Positions 1 to 13,000 of a DNA stretch of 64,000 nt are shown piece by piece. The number at the start of each line of letters is the position of its first letter. The first letter of the stretch is position 1. The DNA is from Pelecanus crispus (Eukaryota; Chordata; Aves; Pelecaniformes; Pelecanidae). The notes below the pieces were generated by a model, which saw only the letters and a list, made by a program, of their open reading frames with translations, had not been told where the DNA came from and searched no databases. The position numbers were made by a program, and so were the translations under genes. The stretch covers positions 38,403,044 to 38,467,043 of the forward strand of contig NC_134649.1 in assembly GCF_030463565.1 (NCBI RefSeq), written 5' to 3'.

Positions 1-3000
1 ATCTCTCTGGCCAGAGGCAAGTAATTCATCACGGAAGGAAATGAATCTCACTATCAGAGAAGAGCTGGGGATGGAAGATATTTTATCCCGTTAGCTGGTC
101 AGAAAACTTATGTTTCTTTGAATACAGTCCTTCTAACTTGTCTGTCCCGCTATCCCTCATCTTAGCTCTCCTTGGAATCCCTTCTGCTAATTACTATGAA
201 TAATTAAAAGATTACAATTCCCCCCCAAAGCGCCACATGCCATCCTAGTGAATCACCAACCTGTAAGATTAGATTTGATAGCTCCCAGTACAGTCATGCC
301 TTGGTCTTCAAAGGCACAACCTTGGAGCTAAAAGAGTGGACCCTGGCTGTAACCAAGCAAGCTCCATGCCAGCCCACCATCATGCTGGAAGATGTGATGA
401 TGCACTCCAATCCTTGGAGGCTCAGCTGTTGGCCAAGGGAAGAGAGGGACTAAGTGCCTTCATTCACCAGACATTCACAAGTCTTGCATCAGTTTTCAGG
501 AACCCACACTTCCCAGCAATTAATGATTAGGCTGCCTCAACCTAGAGTCTTCACTGGAAGGGGAACACATGAGGCACTGCATCCTGACTGAGCCAAAAGA
601 GAACACCGTGAGGTGCAAACCAGGGAGTACTCCAGGATGGATAAGCCACCATATAACTCTTTCACTAAAAATCAGGGACTCAAAGGGACCTGCAGCCCTA
701 ATGACTCCCATCTTCTAGCCCTAAAGCTAGAAGAGATGTTGCATCTGTTGCCCAGGAAATCCAGTGTGACAGTAGGAAACATGGAGGATTGGAAGCCTCC
801 AGACAAAGCAAGATGGGGAAGGTGGGAAGAAGGGAAAGGAGGATAAGAAGGGCCAGATGCAAGTCCCTGCAGGTCCACTCTATCGTCAGGGTTGATCTGT
901 GGCTCAGGCCAATTTGATACCAAAGGTGAAACAAAGCAGCCAGACCCAACCTAAAACTGAGAAGCTTCTGGGTTCCCTGGAAGTCTGAAGGCAGTGAGAT
1001 ACAGAAGTAACAGATTCACAGCTCCACTGACTTGCCTCTTGGCTGAAGTATGAGTCACACGCTGCTTCTTGCCATAAGGATATGGCATTCACATTCTCAC
1101 CAGACCTAAGCCATCTCTTCCAGATCCAGCTCCACTGGGTAGCAGCTGTGCATAGGTTAGCACACAGACAAATCTCAGGGTCCTTCCACAGGCTGATGCT
1201 CACTGATGTCAATATAGATTTACTGTTCTGCAGCATAAATCAGCAAAAGCACATTATTCAGGAGAACCAGAGCCCCAGGCCAAGCTGTGCTCTGCCAGTG
1301 GGAGTTTGTTCTCACTTTCTAATGGACTAACAGGTGGCCCTAGAGGCCACATGTTTTCCAGAAATATTTTTAAAGGATGTTCGAGTGCACTTATAAAAAA
1401 AAAAAAGAGCAGCAGGTGCAGATTGTTATAAACTTTTTATCTCTTCCAGCCTCAAAGTCACACAAAGGCAGAGGAGTCTCCCCACACAGACTTCAGAAGG
1501 ACATTAAAAAAAAAGAAAAAGAAAAAAAAAAAAAAGGAAAAAAAGGAGAGATGAGTAATACAGCTTTGAAGTCTCAGGAGATGTGGCCTATCTGCAACAA
1601 GACCACCAATTCCAAGCCCAATATCTTCACGCCAAACGAGGAAAGAAGCCAGCACAGGTCTCCTTTGATAGCAGGGAATTTTCTCACTCCAGCAGTATAA
1701 CAATCCTGTTTTGTGCCTTGATTGATACAGGGTCTCAAATCTGTGCCTGGGACAGGGCTACCAACTATGCTGGGCTACGCTTGACCGTCATTCAGAGAGA
1801 AATCCCACATAAGGAAAACTTGTACCATAAACTTTTTTTTTCCTTAAACAGCAGCTATTTGAAACTGTTTAATGGATTTATATATTGAAAATTACCTGAC
1901 AGATGTCATGACAGTTCCACAAGGTATCACATGGCATCTGTCACACACGCAGCACGTAAGATCCATTGGTTGTGTGCATCTCATGCACAGGCTTTGCACG
2001 ACAGGAGAAGGCTGCCCAATTTAGGATGCTATTACAATATCCTTTATTGTAAAATGACACACAGCAGGTTTCTAATTAAATTTTAAGTAGAAGTGCGCTC
2101 CCAGCTCTTGAATAATTCAAACTGTTCTATTAACCAAGGCTCTGAAATGCCACCGAGACACAAGCTCTGGACACAGTAACGGCCAGGGGAAAAAACAGCT
2201 CTTAGAAGCACAGAAGTGGTTAGCTGGGTAGTGGATAGGGCAGGGTACGTGTAAAGGACAGCTGAAAGAGCACATCTGTTCATGGAGGAAAGCACTGCAG
2301 GCAAGAACGGAAGGAGAGAGGAGCGTGTTCTGCATACAAATGGTGCAAAGCACGTGCAAGAGGCAAGGCTGGGTTTGGTACCCAGTGCATCTCGCTCTCA
2401 ATGCACAAGCACATGCTGTTCTCCAAGTCACGTCCAGATCTGTGAGTACACGCAGGTGCCTGCTGGCACACAAATAAAAGCGCCGCTGAGCACACTGCCA
2501 GCGCCTGAGAGCAGCTAAGCCAGAGCATGTCCCAAGGATGCGCTGGTGGGAACACGCACCATCCGCCCGGAGCATCGCTGCAGAGGCAGCATCTGCACAG
2601 CCTCCCCACAGCCAAGCCTGCACGTGTCCCAGGGGCCACATGAGCTGCAGGGCAGCAAGAGCGCAGCCAGATGAGTTTAGCAGCAATGTTAGTGAGCAAA
2701 GGACTTTGGAGACCTAAGCTAGAATGGCCCTTGCCCCGCACAGCATGCACTGTGCCCCAGCGGGCAGCCTGAGCCATAGCGCTGCGGCAGCCCTCAGCCC
2801 TGTGTGAGCACAGGTCTTTTTAAGGTCACAGAAATAGGAGTGAAGATAAAACAAGACTTGCGCTTTCTAATTGCAGACCTCAGTCAGACCTGCTGAGAGG
2901 GAGGCAGTGATACCAGATAGGGGAGGAGGGAGGGATAAGGCTGAAGCCTGGCCCCTGGGTAACACTTAATACATGCCCCACATGACACTTAAGAGCAGGG

Positions 3001-3717
3001 GCATGTGAAATAATCTCCTAAGCTACTGGAAACCCTGCAATGCTCCTCCTCCTTCCTCCCATCCCTCTCCCTGAGGGCATCTCAAAGCCAATGAGGGACT
3101 CGGTGGTCTCAAAAAACACTCCACAGAGGAAAGCAAGCTCAAATGCTAACAAAACTCATTTTGGCCATGACTCCCCAGGAAGCAGGTAGGACAGGGTAGG
3201 CAACAGGACAGCAGCTCAAGGGAGAAAATATGCTGTCTTTTCTCGGGCCAAATATCCTCTGAAGCCACAGAGTGACAAATCCAGAATTTGGCCCAGGGAA
3301 CCCAGCTTTGACTCAAACCCCAAGATGGCCTTGATCTCTGAGACAGGGTCTTGAGACCTTTAGGTCGTGCTTAATTGACAGCAACAGAAAGAAAGGAGAG
3401 AGAAGAGAGCATAAAAGGGGGAAGAGGGAGATGAAGAAAGGCATAAGGCAATAGGAAACTAGGTGGAGGCGATACTATTCCTGAGCTGCTGTGAGCTGGG
3501 AAAAAAGGCTCAGCTGTAACTTGGTTTCTAAAGCCTGTGCTTGCTCAGGGTTCACTGGGGACACATCAGGCACTGAGGTGAGAAAATAGAGCTGATGTTT
3601 AATCTCAGGCCCTCTTAGCAAGAGTTGTGTCAAAGCACGAAGACAGATCCCTGCATTCTTCCACATCCCCAGAGTCCCTGCAGAGCAGGGAGGAAGAATG
3701 GGGTATAAATAACCTAC
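1..3717 (-). other. PODXL2 intron 2 (partial); no exon seen
   Basis: This is the stretch between exon 2 and the left edge. I looked on the minus strand for the next endoglycan exon, which should be strongly Glu-rich, and saw none. It holds A-rich tracts near 1391-1405 and 1505-1537. A 189-codon open frame on the minus strand near 2.1-2.7 kb has unusual Cys/Trp-rich composition and no family I recognise. Confidence 0.6.
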
Positions 3718-4011
3718 CTGTTGCTGGTCCCAAGTCCAGGCTGGAGTCGTTGAGTTCTCCCCCATCTTCCCAGAAGTACTGTGGGGGCTGTAAGATCTTG
3801 GACTCCTCATTCTCCTCACTGGCAAAGCCCGATCCTGGGGCAGCATGCAGAGAGCCAGGGGCAAGATCAGGCTCTGCAGCCTCTGGGCTGGTTTGCTCAT
3901 GGGAATTCATGGCCTCCAGGTGGGACATCATGGCAAACTCCAGCAGGGAAGTTGATGTGAGGCCATCGGTGGTTGGCTCCTCCGAGGAGGCAAGGCAGAG
4001 GCACAAGGTCC
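3718..4011 (-). CDS. PODXL2: PODXL2 coding exon 2
   Basis: This exon is 294 nt (98 codons), phase 1 on both sides. The acceptor is TATACAG just before 4011 and the donor is GTAGGT after 3718. It encodes the end of the signal peptide and the conserved N-terminal acidic block with LQPPQYFWE and LNDSSLDLGP. An extra stretch (MSHLEAMNSHEQTSPEAAEP) sits where mammals, as I recall, have a different leucine-rich linker. Confidence 0.93.
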
Positions 4012-7000
4012 CTGTATAATGACAGTAAACCCATATCAGAGACAGGACTGACACCCATCGGGCTTGTCTTCTCCTTGCAGCCTACTCTGGCCAAACCAAC
4101 CTGCTGTGCACACCTGCCTTCGGGGTAACCTGCCCCTAAGACGGGCTGTGCTCTCAGCTGATGAGGAAAATCAGGGTATTTTGGGAAACATCCACAACCA
4201 TGCAGAGGAGCATTCACATCCAGGAGGAGTCGGTGCCAAGCAGCCATCCAGCCTGGGGCACCTCTCTTCAACTGGGCAGTGATGGTTCACTCTCTCTGAG
4301 GTTTTTTGCCTCTCTGAAAGGATGGGGTGCCTTGTTAATCACCCATCCTGGAGAGGAGGTGGAATGTCTTATACTTAACCATAAAATTCTGGCCCTATGA
4401 AGTCAATTATAATTTCCTATCCAACTGCCACCCAGGCAAGATTTCACCCTAGTGCTCCTGATCTGCAGCTATCTTACACGCAGGGGGACTGATTTAAACC
4501 AAAATTATTTACATCACCAATATTAATCATGTTTTAAAAATAGGTTTCCAGCCTGCTGATTTAAGTCATTGATTTTAACTTCATTTTGCATTCACATTTT
4601 TTGTTTTCATAAGGATGGGCTGACTGTCACAGGTAAGAATTAAAATCTACCTAGAGCAAACATCTCCTAACGCTAAGCAGGGAGGCAGGTTGCATTTTAC
4701 ACTTTTCTTTCAACAATTATATCCTTGTTATTTCCATTTTATCTATTAGAAGGTTTGACTGACACTTCTTGATTCCTAGATGAGACTTTAATTGTGATTT
4801 GTGTCAAGGTACATTCACATGCATATTGAACTTCAATCAAAATGCAAGAAAACAGCACCTGGAACTTGGCTTTATTCAACCGATAAATACCCTGATAAAT
4901 ATGGAGACATAAGGAAAAAATGAGATTACCAAAACATGTTTTACATTTAAAACAGTTTTGTTAAGCAAGCAAAGTAAGTAATTTGGGTGAACTGAACCAA
5001 TTGCTTCCTAGCCCTCTGTTCTTCAGCACATTAAAACTGGAAGATCTCATCCTCTCACAGCTGACTTTTATTCATAGAATAGAAGAAAAAAGGACAAGTT
5101 TTCCCGCTTTCTCAGCTCATACTCAGTTTCTCAGTTCTTAATGAACTAGTCACAGAACTGAACTAATTGAATAAGCTGAAATGAAGACTAATTTGGTATT
5201 TTTCTTTGATAACTGATTTTCTAGACAAAGGAAATGCAGCAGATCTAATCCATCTGGACTTCAGTAAAATATCTGATACAGTGCCTCATGCAGAATTACA
5301 AGAGAGGCAAGAAAAGACACCGATTAGCAGGAAAACTGTAAGGCAACTGTAAGGCACTGGCTATATGAAAAATGACAGAGGCTTGTGCTGGAAGGAGGCT
5401 ATTAGTGGAATTCCTCAAGGTCTGTCCTTGGATCTGCTGTTCTTTAATATTTTCTGAAGTGACCCTGGAACAAAAATTAGGAACATGATAATGGAATTAG
5501 CCAAGGACACAAAACAAGGAGACATCCTCACTGCACAGAACAACTGTAGGTACAGCTAGGTGGTCTTGAGAATGGAAATAACAGAAATATTATGAAAAGA
5601 AATAGTGCATAAATAGTGATAAGTCACCACCTTGAGAACTAGCACCAAACATTTCTACTACAAGATAGGAAACCATTCATTAGAAATGTCTTAAGAGGAG
5701 AAACTCCTGTATTAGAAACAGCTCTGAGATATCACTGGAATGCAGATGTGAAAATGCTTGCATAGTCCTGAAGTATTAGAAATAGATTTTACAAAGCACT
5801 GCTGAGACACCACCTGGATGCTGCACGCAGATCTGGATACATGTGGCCTGAAATGATTTAAGCAGAGCTGAACTGCCTTCAGGGAAGGGCACAGACTAGG
5901 CAACCTCCCGAGGTTCCTTCCCACCACTATGTCCTATGACTCCACATCCCAGACGGACAAATTCAAATCAGGGCAAGTGCCAAGATGAGCTACAGGGCAA
6001 TGGCAGATGGGTTGGCCCTGGTGCTTTCACTGAAAACATTGGCTTTTTAGCACAAAAAGTTTGGGAGTTGCTGCTCACTTGCCAGGCTGATTACCAAACC
6101 TGTGCTGGGAATGGTGGAAGCCAGAAATGCATTTCTCAAGCCTTCTGCCTGCTCTAACCCTCTCCACCTTCCTCCACTATTCTCTGAACTGAGCAAAATC
6201 CAATATTGGTTACTCTTTCCCATATACGCTTGGGACAGGCTTCAGCACTTCTCCATCTCATTTATTTTGTTCTATTGATCCAAGGCAAGACTGGCTGAGG
6301 CCAGTGCAGCAACAAAAAGGAAACGGCAACAGAGGCAGAGTATCAAAGGGGAAGGAAGCTACTGCAGCATTACAGAGCCAACCAAAGCGCCTCTGGGCAT
6401 CCCTGGGGATGGGCCAGCTCCCTGTGAGCTGTGCACACACAGTGAATTCCACAGCTGGAAATGAGTTTGCACATCTCTTGTGCACAAGCACAGATCCAGA
6501 GAGACCTGGCCAGGCCAGCCCCCATGCCGATTCAGAGGTGCTCACTAGGCTCCAACGTGATGGTGCCTGGACTGAGTTCCCCAGGCTGACACAAGACACC
6601 TGCATCACTAATGGAGAGCACTGCTGAGCCCCGTGAAGCCCAGTGGAGAGAGCACTTGTCTTGAGGAGCTTACAGCTTAAGCAAACATGACAGAGAGCAG
6701 CAAGCGGGAGAAAGGGAATGTTATTCTCAAAGTTATCCACAAAAGGGGAGCAGAAGGATGGGCAACGACCATGGCAGATCCAAGACAACATGGAAAATTT
6801 GGTGTAGATGGGACTGCAACTGACTGCCTGGATCCTTCGTCAGCAATTTACCCACCCCAATGCCTCAGTTTCCCCTAACTCCCGTTAGCAGAGACGTGGC
6901 TGATGTGGCACCCCGGCCTTCCAGCTACGCTACAACACACATCCTGGGTCTCCCAGCCAGCTAGGCAAAGCCTCAAAATGTAACTGCGCCAGCTCCAAAG

Positions 7001-10000
7001 ACTGGCTCCAGCCTGCTTCCATTGGCTACACCCCGTTTGGGCTGCCTCCAGAGCTCAGCCACAGCCAGTCCCACCACCTCTACAACAGACATCTCATGGC
7101 AGGAGAACCTGGGCACTCACAGAGCTAATCCCATCCATGCAGGAAGCTCAGATCCCAGGAGTTTGTTTACCCCCATTTAACTCTGAAGTGTTTACCCAGT
7201 TAAAACCCCCTAAGCTGCATTATCTTGTTTACTGGGAAGCTCTGCTCTCCTCAGCCCAAGATAAAACTATACCACCTCATCCCTAAGAATGAGTCATTAA
7301 TAGACACAGCCTGAGCAAGCCACGTTTCTCCAGGGGTGGATTTGGAGTAGGACAACACCTTGGGGCTTGATCCATAGGCATGGGATGCAGAAGATGGCCC
7401 AGGGGAACCCTCCGTGCCAGCACCAGCCTGAATGCCACGGGGTTAACGGCACCATTGCACCACCATACAAATCGGTACCTATCCAGACAGCATCCTGACA
7501 TTACTTTACACCTTTTGCACAAGCAGCAAAAACCCAAAGGCTTGGGGTATCAAACAGCAGACCCAAGATTTGCCACCTTCCCCCTCTCTTCCAACCATCT
7601 CATAAAGGAGCTCAACGCAGCTGTCAACTCCAAGGCAAAGAAAGAATCAAAGCACAAGCTGAGCTGGGAGGCAGGGGAGCACAGCCGAGAGGAAATCTAA
7701 CGCCCAAGACACTGGTGGCTGGCCATTTTCCTCCTAGGACGGGGAACGGGGATTAGACGACTACTATCAGCCATCAGTCTCCCAATTTTGTATTCTAAAA
7801 GGCAGATCAAGCGATGGGAATAAAGAAACACAAACGAATAAAGCCCTGCAACTGTAGATGGGAGGGAGCAGGGAACGGAGCCAGGGCTTGCCAGCTGCTT
7901 CAATGGAGTGTTTGTCTCTCATTTCTATTTTTGCAGCACCTCTGCGTAACCTGGAGGAGATGAGGCTCTGCATGCTAAAGAGGGCAGCCAGCCTTCGGGG
8001 AAACGGCAGGGCTGTGAGCACGGGAGGGAAACCCCCCCCCCCAGATCAGACAGAGGAGGGGCAAGAAAGGAGAAAAAGCGGGAGAGGTAGCAGGGGAGAG
8101 GGAACAAAGGCGGAGAGAGAGCACCAAAACCAGCACGGGAGTGCCCACGCTGGCTGCGAGCTCTCCAGCTGCTAGCACCCACAAAGGTGACACGTGGAGG
8201 TAATGCTGACCTTGCAAAAGATGCTTCACCTCTGCAAGGAGCAGAATGGGGTGATTTCAAGAACAGGGAATAATACTGCAGTGTTACCTTTCCAAAGCCG
8301 CTGGAAAAGAGCCAGCCAGGAAGATACATCGATGAAAGGAGTTTGCTAGTTGCTGACCCCACCGGCCCCTCAGAAAACGGTTCCAGGTCAAAGTGGCAAA
8401 GCTGCTCAGCAGAGGATTTGATACAACAGCCCCAGACAAGGCAGGTGGGGGAGTTTTGCTCAACAGCAGAAAAAAAAAAATCTGAGGAAAGAACATCTGC
8501 CATCTCTCTCCCAAACTGCTGTGAATAAGAGCAGTTTCCCATTTCCAAACAATTTTAGAAGAACCCCGAAGTATTTTCTACATTAGCCAACCAAGAACCA
8601 TTCTATCCCTTTGCTATAAGGCAAGCCACCTCCCCACGGGACAGGGCAGCTGTTTAAAAGCTCCCAATCGGCCTACTGAATAGGACTAGAAGTGAAAGAG
8701 GAAATAAGTTGTTTCTGTACCCAGCTGAAATGAGAGGAAGGATTTGGGGAGATGAAATGGAATCTGGCTGTGACTGTGCCAAACAGCCTTTAATATTTTC
8801 TTGCTTTTTAATTAACAACAAGCAAACCTCAATTTTCTCTCCAAGGAAACACACAAACATCCCTTAAGATGTCATCACATCGGCTTGACCTATAGAGGGG
8901 CTGGTGTGCCCTTCATTTTACCCAACTGAAGGTTGGTTTTACCTCTCCTTCCTGGGTGCTGTTGCTACACCACACTGCCACGAAGACAGGATCAGCCTGC
9001 TGAAGGGAAGAGCACTCACTTGGAGTGCATGGTCTGACTTACCTGTCCCTCATCACCAACTAGCAGAGCCTGTACAACACCACCCAAGCACAGTTACACA
9101 ATGGGTACCAGGGAAGGGGGCCAGAGCATCTCGGTATTGCCAACGCAGCAGCTGCAGCAATGTCCATCTGGCCCTGCTACCGCTGACCTTCCTTTCAAGC
9201 CCACCCTGAACCCAGGAGTTACCCGACAATGTTATGTCCTATGAGAGCTGCGTCAGGAATGGGTCATTTACTGATAATCGGTTAGGACAGAAACACAATG
9301 ACCAGATGAGGGAAGCATCTGCCAGGGATGCTCCCTCCCCAAGACCACCGTGCCTGGAAAAGCCGAGGAGCAAAGCCCAAGGGCAGAGAGGAGAGAGGCC
9401 CCACGGTAGAACAGCCAATGGCACAAACCACTTCCAGAACATATCAAAACACAGAGTAATTTAAATAATAAAAAAGGATCCCAACCACAGACAGTGGAGG
9501 AAGAGAAGAAAATGTTGTTCGGCTGAGGCATGTCCAAGCTGAATCCCCCATGCTCACCTGGAGTCTCTGCGCCCCAGACCCTCAACAGCTTGCACAGGGA
9601 AACATACGGGATGACCACATATGAGACCAAGTCTTTTTGGTGCTAATTCAGAGTTACGGACCATACCCATGCTAGGACGCTCCACCTAAGAGACCTCTCC
9701 CAGTCCAGCTCCCACACAGCCTTATTGCTGCTCTCCCACGCTGCACTAGACCACTTACAAATCCAGCCAGGTCCCTAACCTCCAAGACCATTTCCAATTA
9801 GGGCTTCAGAAAACAAGATCAGACTGCCATCCTCCTGTGGTACTGCCAGCAACCAGGTCCCTCACTGAGTGTCCCTCTAAAACCATCCACCTTCCCATGG
9901 CCCCAGTACATTTTACAAAGCAATGGGAAAAGCATTCTGGTCTGCGGGGAGCACATATGCTTACCAACCTGCACCAACAAGAGGGACAAGGCACAAGTGA

Positions 10001-13000
10001 AGAAGCCCTTGCAATGCGACAACTATTTAGAGGGAGATCCTAGAGCACACAGTAGCTGTGCCAGCATCTTTAAGCTCTTACAGATCTTTACAGCTAGCAT
10101 AATCAGAGAGCTCAAATACCAGGCTACAGTGTGTGCATGTCTGCACGTACTAAGTGGGCGCTACCTTGCAAAGGACTGCCAACATTTGCTCCCTCGGCAT
10201 TTCAGCAGAGAGCATCTACAACACGCAGACCCAGGTGTATCCATGGGAAATGGCAAGGCACTGCCAGAAGATGCACCTGCTTTTGCAGATAATTGCAGAT
10301 GTGCCCTTTGTCAGCACATGTGCACCAGGGGCCTGACCTCCAGGCATGCTGGGCACCCTCAGCCCAGTGCTGGGAAGAGTCAGGTCTCCTGTCATTACAT
10401 CAGTAACATCAGGACTGCTCTAAGCACCACCACCCATCTCCACAGAAGACTCCACGCAAGCAGGTCACGGCAACTCAGACAAGCCTGTCTGTCCTTCCCC
10501 CTTCGCTCAACCATTCATGCCAGGAGTCACAGTCTTGCTTAGTTTCTGTCTCCCAGACTGTTTGCCTTCGCTCCCGCCCCAGATCGTCTCGTAGCCTTCA
10601 CACCTCCCTCCTCTGCTGCTGCAACGTCTGCTCTCCTCTGCGCTTCTCGCTATTGAGTGGCGGTTCCCGGCTCAGGGGCGGGGGGGAGATGCAGCCCCTA
10701 GGGTACCAGCATCGGGTAGACAGTTGTGTAGAGCAGAAATGCATTTTCTTTCCTCAGTTACCTTTCATAGGCCTCCTCAAAGCAGCCCACAGGCCCCCAG
10801 TGGTTAACAGACCACAGGATGAAAGCCACTGATCTAAGAGAAAAACCACAGCCCACAGATTCCTTTGCCCTCTCACAGGCCCAAAGCATTTAAGCTGTCT
10901 GCTAAAAATCACCTTGCCAGGCCCGTGCTTCCTCTTCTCGCTCTGTCCCAACCTGGACCACATACCCCACAGCACTCGGTCTGATTTCCAGCACACCAAA
11001 TAAAGGCTCGTGGCTGCTTCGTCTTCAAAGCCTCCCTGCCCAGGCAGAGCAAGCACTACTGCAGATGCAGGAGGGACTTCTGTCAAGACACGATCATCCG
11101 TCAAAATGTAACAGAACAGAAGCCTTTTACACCCCAAAAGGTCTTTAAAACTCACTGGGCACAACACTGAGCACAAAATGGTTACGCTCTGCTCCAGCCC
11201 CTGCAGCAGAGCAGTGACAACCACCCTGCCACACGCTGGCATGCCGCGCAGCAGTCTCACCAAGAGGCTCCACTCTCCAAACAACCTCATGCATCCTAGG
11301 CAAAAAAGCTCATGAAAGGTTTGGTAATCTCAGGGCATGTGTACAGGTCCTGACTACCTTCGCAACACATCAGGCAGGATAGGAAGAGCCGAGAGTGGTT
11401 GCAGTTGTCATATAGAGAGAGGGCTGCAAAGCTGGCTTCCCAACAGTAAAAAATTATCCCCCAAACAAGAATGTGCATCCAAACTGTGGTAACCACAATG
11501 GGGCTTAACCAGGCATGGGGACAGTGGGGGGCTGATTCAAGCCCCAGCAAGGCATATCTTCCTTGCCAGCATCCCTGGCCCTCTGAACAAACCAACGCAC
11601 GTGTTTGCTTTGCCTCTGTGCAAGCTGCACTCGCGTGGCTGACAAATAGCCTCTCTCCATTCTTTTGGGATTACGTGTTTCAATAGCCAGCAAGAACTGG
11701 AAGCAAATTCACCCGACTGCCAGCTGCAGGCCTTGATGCACCTTCCCCGCAGCCCCTCTCCCCTGGCCCTGCAGCAGGGCTGCCATTGCTGCTGCTGCTG
11801 CTCACTCAGGTACCCACAAAATGCCGGAGCTTTTTCCCACGCTGAGTGAGTGGAAAAAAACTTTTGTGCGCTCTGATCTGCAGCTCGTCGCTGGCAGCTT
11901 CCCCTTGAGGGCTTAATGTAGTTATTTCTACCCCTGATGCCTATAATTAAATGAACATTTGCTTATGGCACTGAAGAGGCCAAGGAAAAACTGACTACAG
12001 GGAATTTTCATCCATCCTGATTTATACTCCCTCAGCTCAGGCTCATTCACACGATGCTAACAAGAAATCTTCTAAGCAGGCAGAAGGGAAAAAAAGAAAA
12101 CTTAAATAGCCCCCATGCAGACAAGCACCTGGGGAGACAACAAGAGGGAAGAGACCAATTCCCTCCCTCCTCCCGCTGCTTTTAACCACATCATTTTCCT
12201 ACTTGCAAAAACAACAGGGCTCAGATACCCTAGAGCCTGGAGAGATGTTTCCACACTCTGCCAGCAGTCTGCTGGGACCCCAATGAGGCACAGGTCCCGT
12301 TTCGGCCCATCCTGCAGGTCTGCGGAGGCTCCTGATCCTGGGAGGCACATGCCTTTCCCCTAGCATTGCGGAGGAATCTCATACAGTCCCTCCAGCTCTC
12401 TCTCAGGTTTTAACTGTTCCTGTCCTGCAGGACTTGAGGAGCAAGGCTAGAGTGCACTGAATTATTCCAGACTGGAATAGCTGAGCAAAGCTACTAACCA
12501 AAACAGGGCTTGATTTATAAATTTCCAGCAGCCTGCATCTCCACTTCTGACCTCCCGTCTAGATAGGAGTCCAGGTGTCCGGAGATGCCTGGCCAACTGA
12601 GTCCAGCCCGCCCAGACCTGCCCACAACCCACCAGCATTACCAGTTTCACTCGATGAGGAACTGAGCTGTCCCTTGGAGCAGCCGCCTGCCTCCCGCCCC
12701 TACGCCTCTCCCTGCTAGGACAACAGAGAGGATCACAGGGAAAGCCAAGGACTCAAATCCTCCATATCATCACCAGCTGGACAGCAACACTAGAAAGTTT
12801 CCAGCAGCCTCAGCAGAATAGGAAACACACCCTCCCCTCAGCGCAGCAGTATCAGCTGTGGTCCTTTTGGCCGCCAGATTTTAAAACCACCACCGGGTCC
12901 ACCTCCTTCCTCCGCAGAGCAAATGTAGCTTTCAAGTGATGAGGGAGGGGGCCAACCCTCGCCAGTGCATCGGCGGGGTGGGAATATGGCAGTTCCCCCA

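Noticed and set aside
2117-2686. 189-codon minus-strand open frame in PODXL2 intron 2
   Set aside because: Cys/Trp/Ala-rich with no domain, and it does not resemble the acidic mucin region expected next in PODXL2.
7925-8548. 207-codon minus-strand open frame in PODXL2 intron 1
   Set aside because: No recognisable domain and a composition like translated non-coding DNA.
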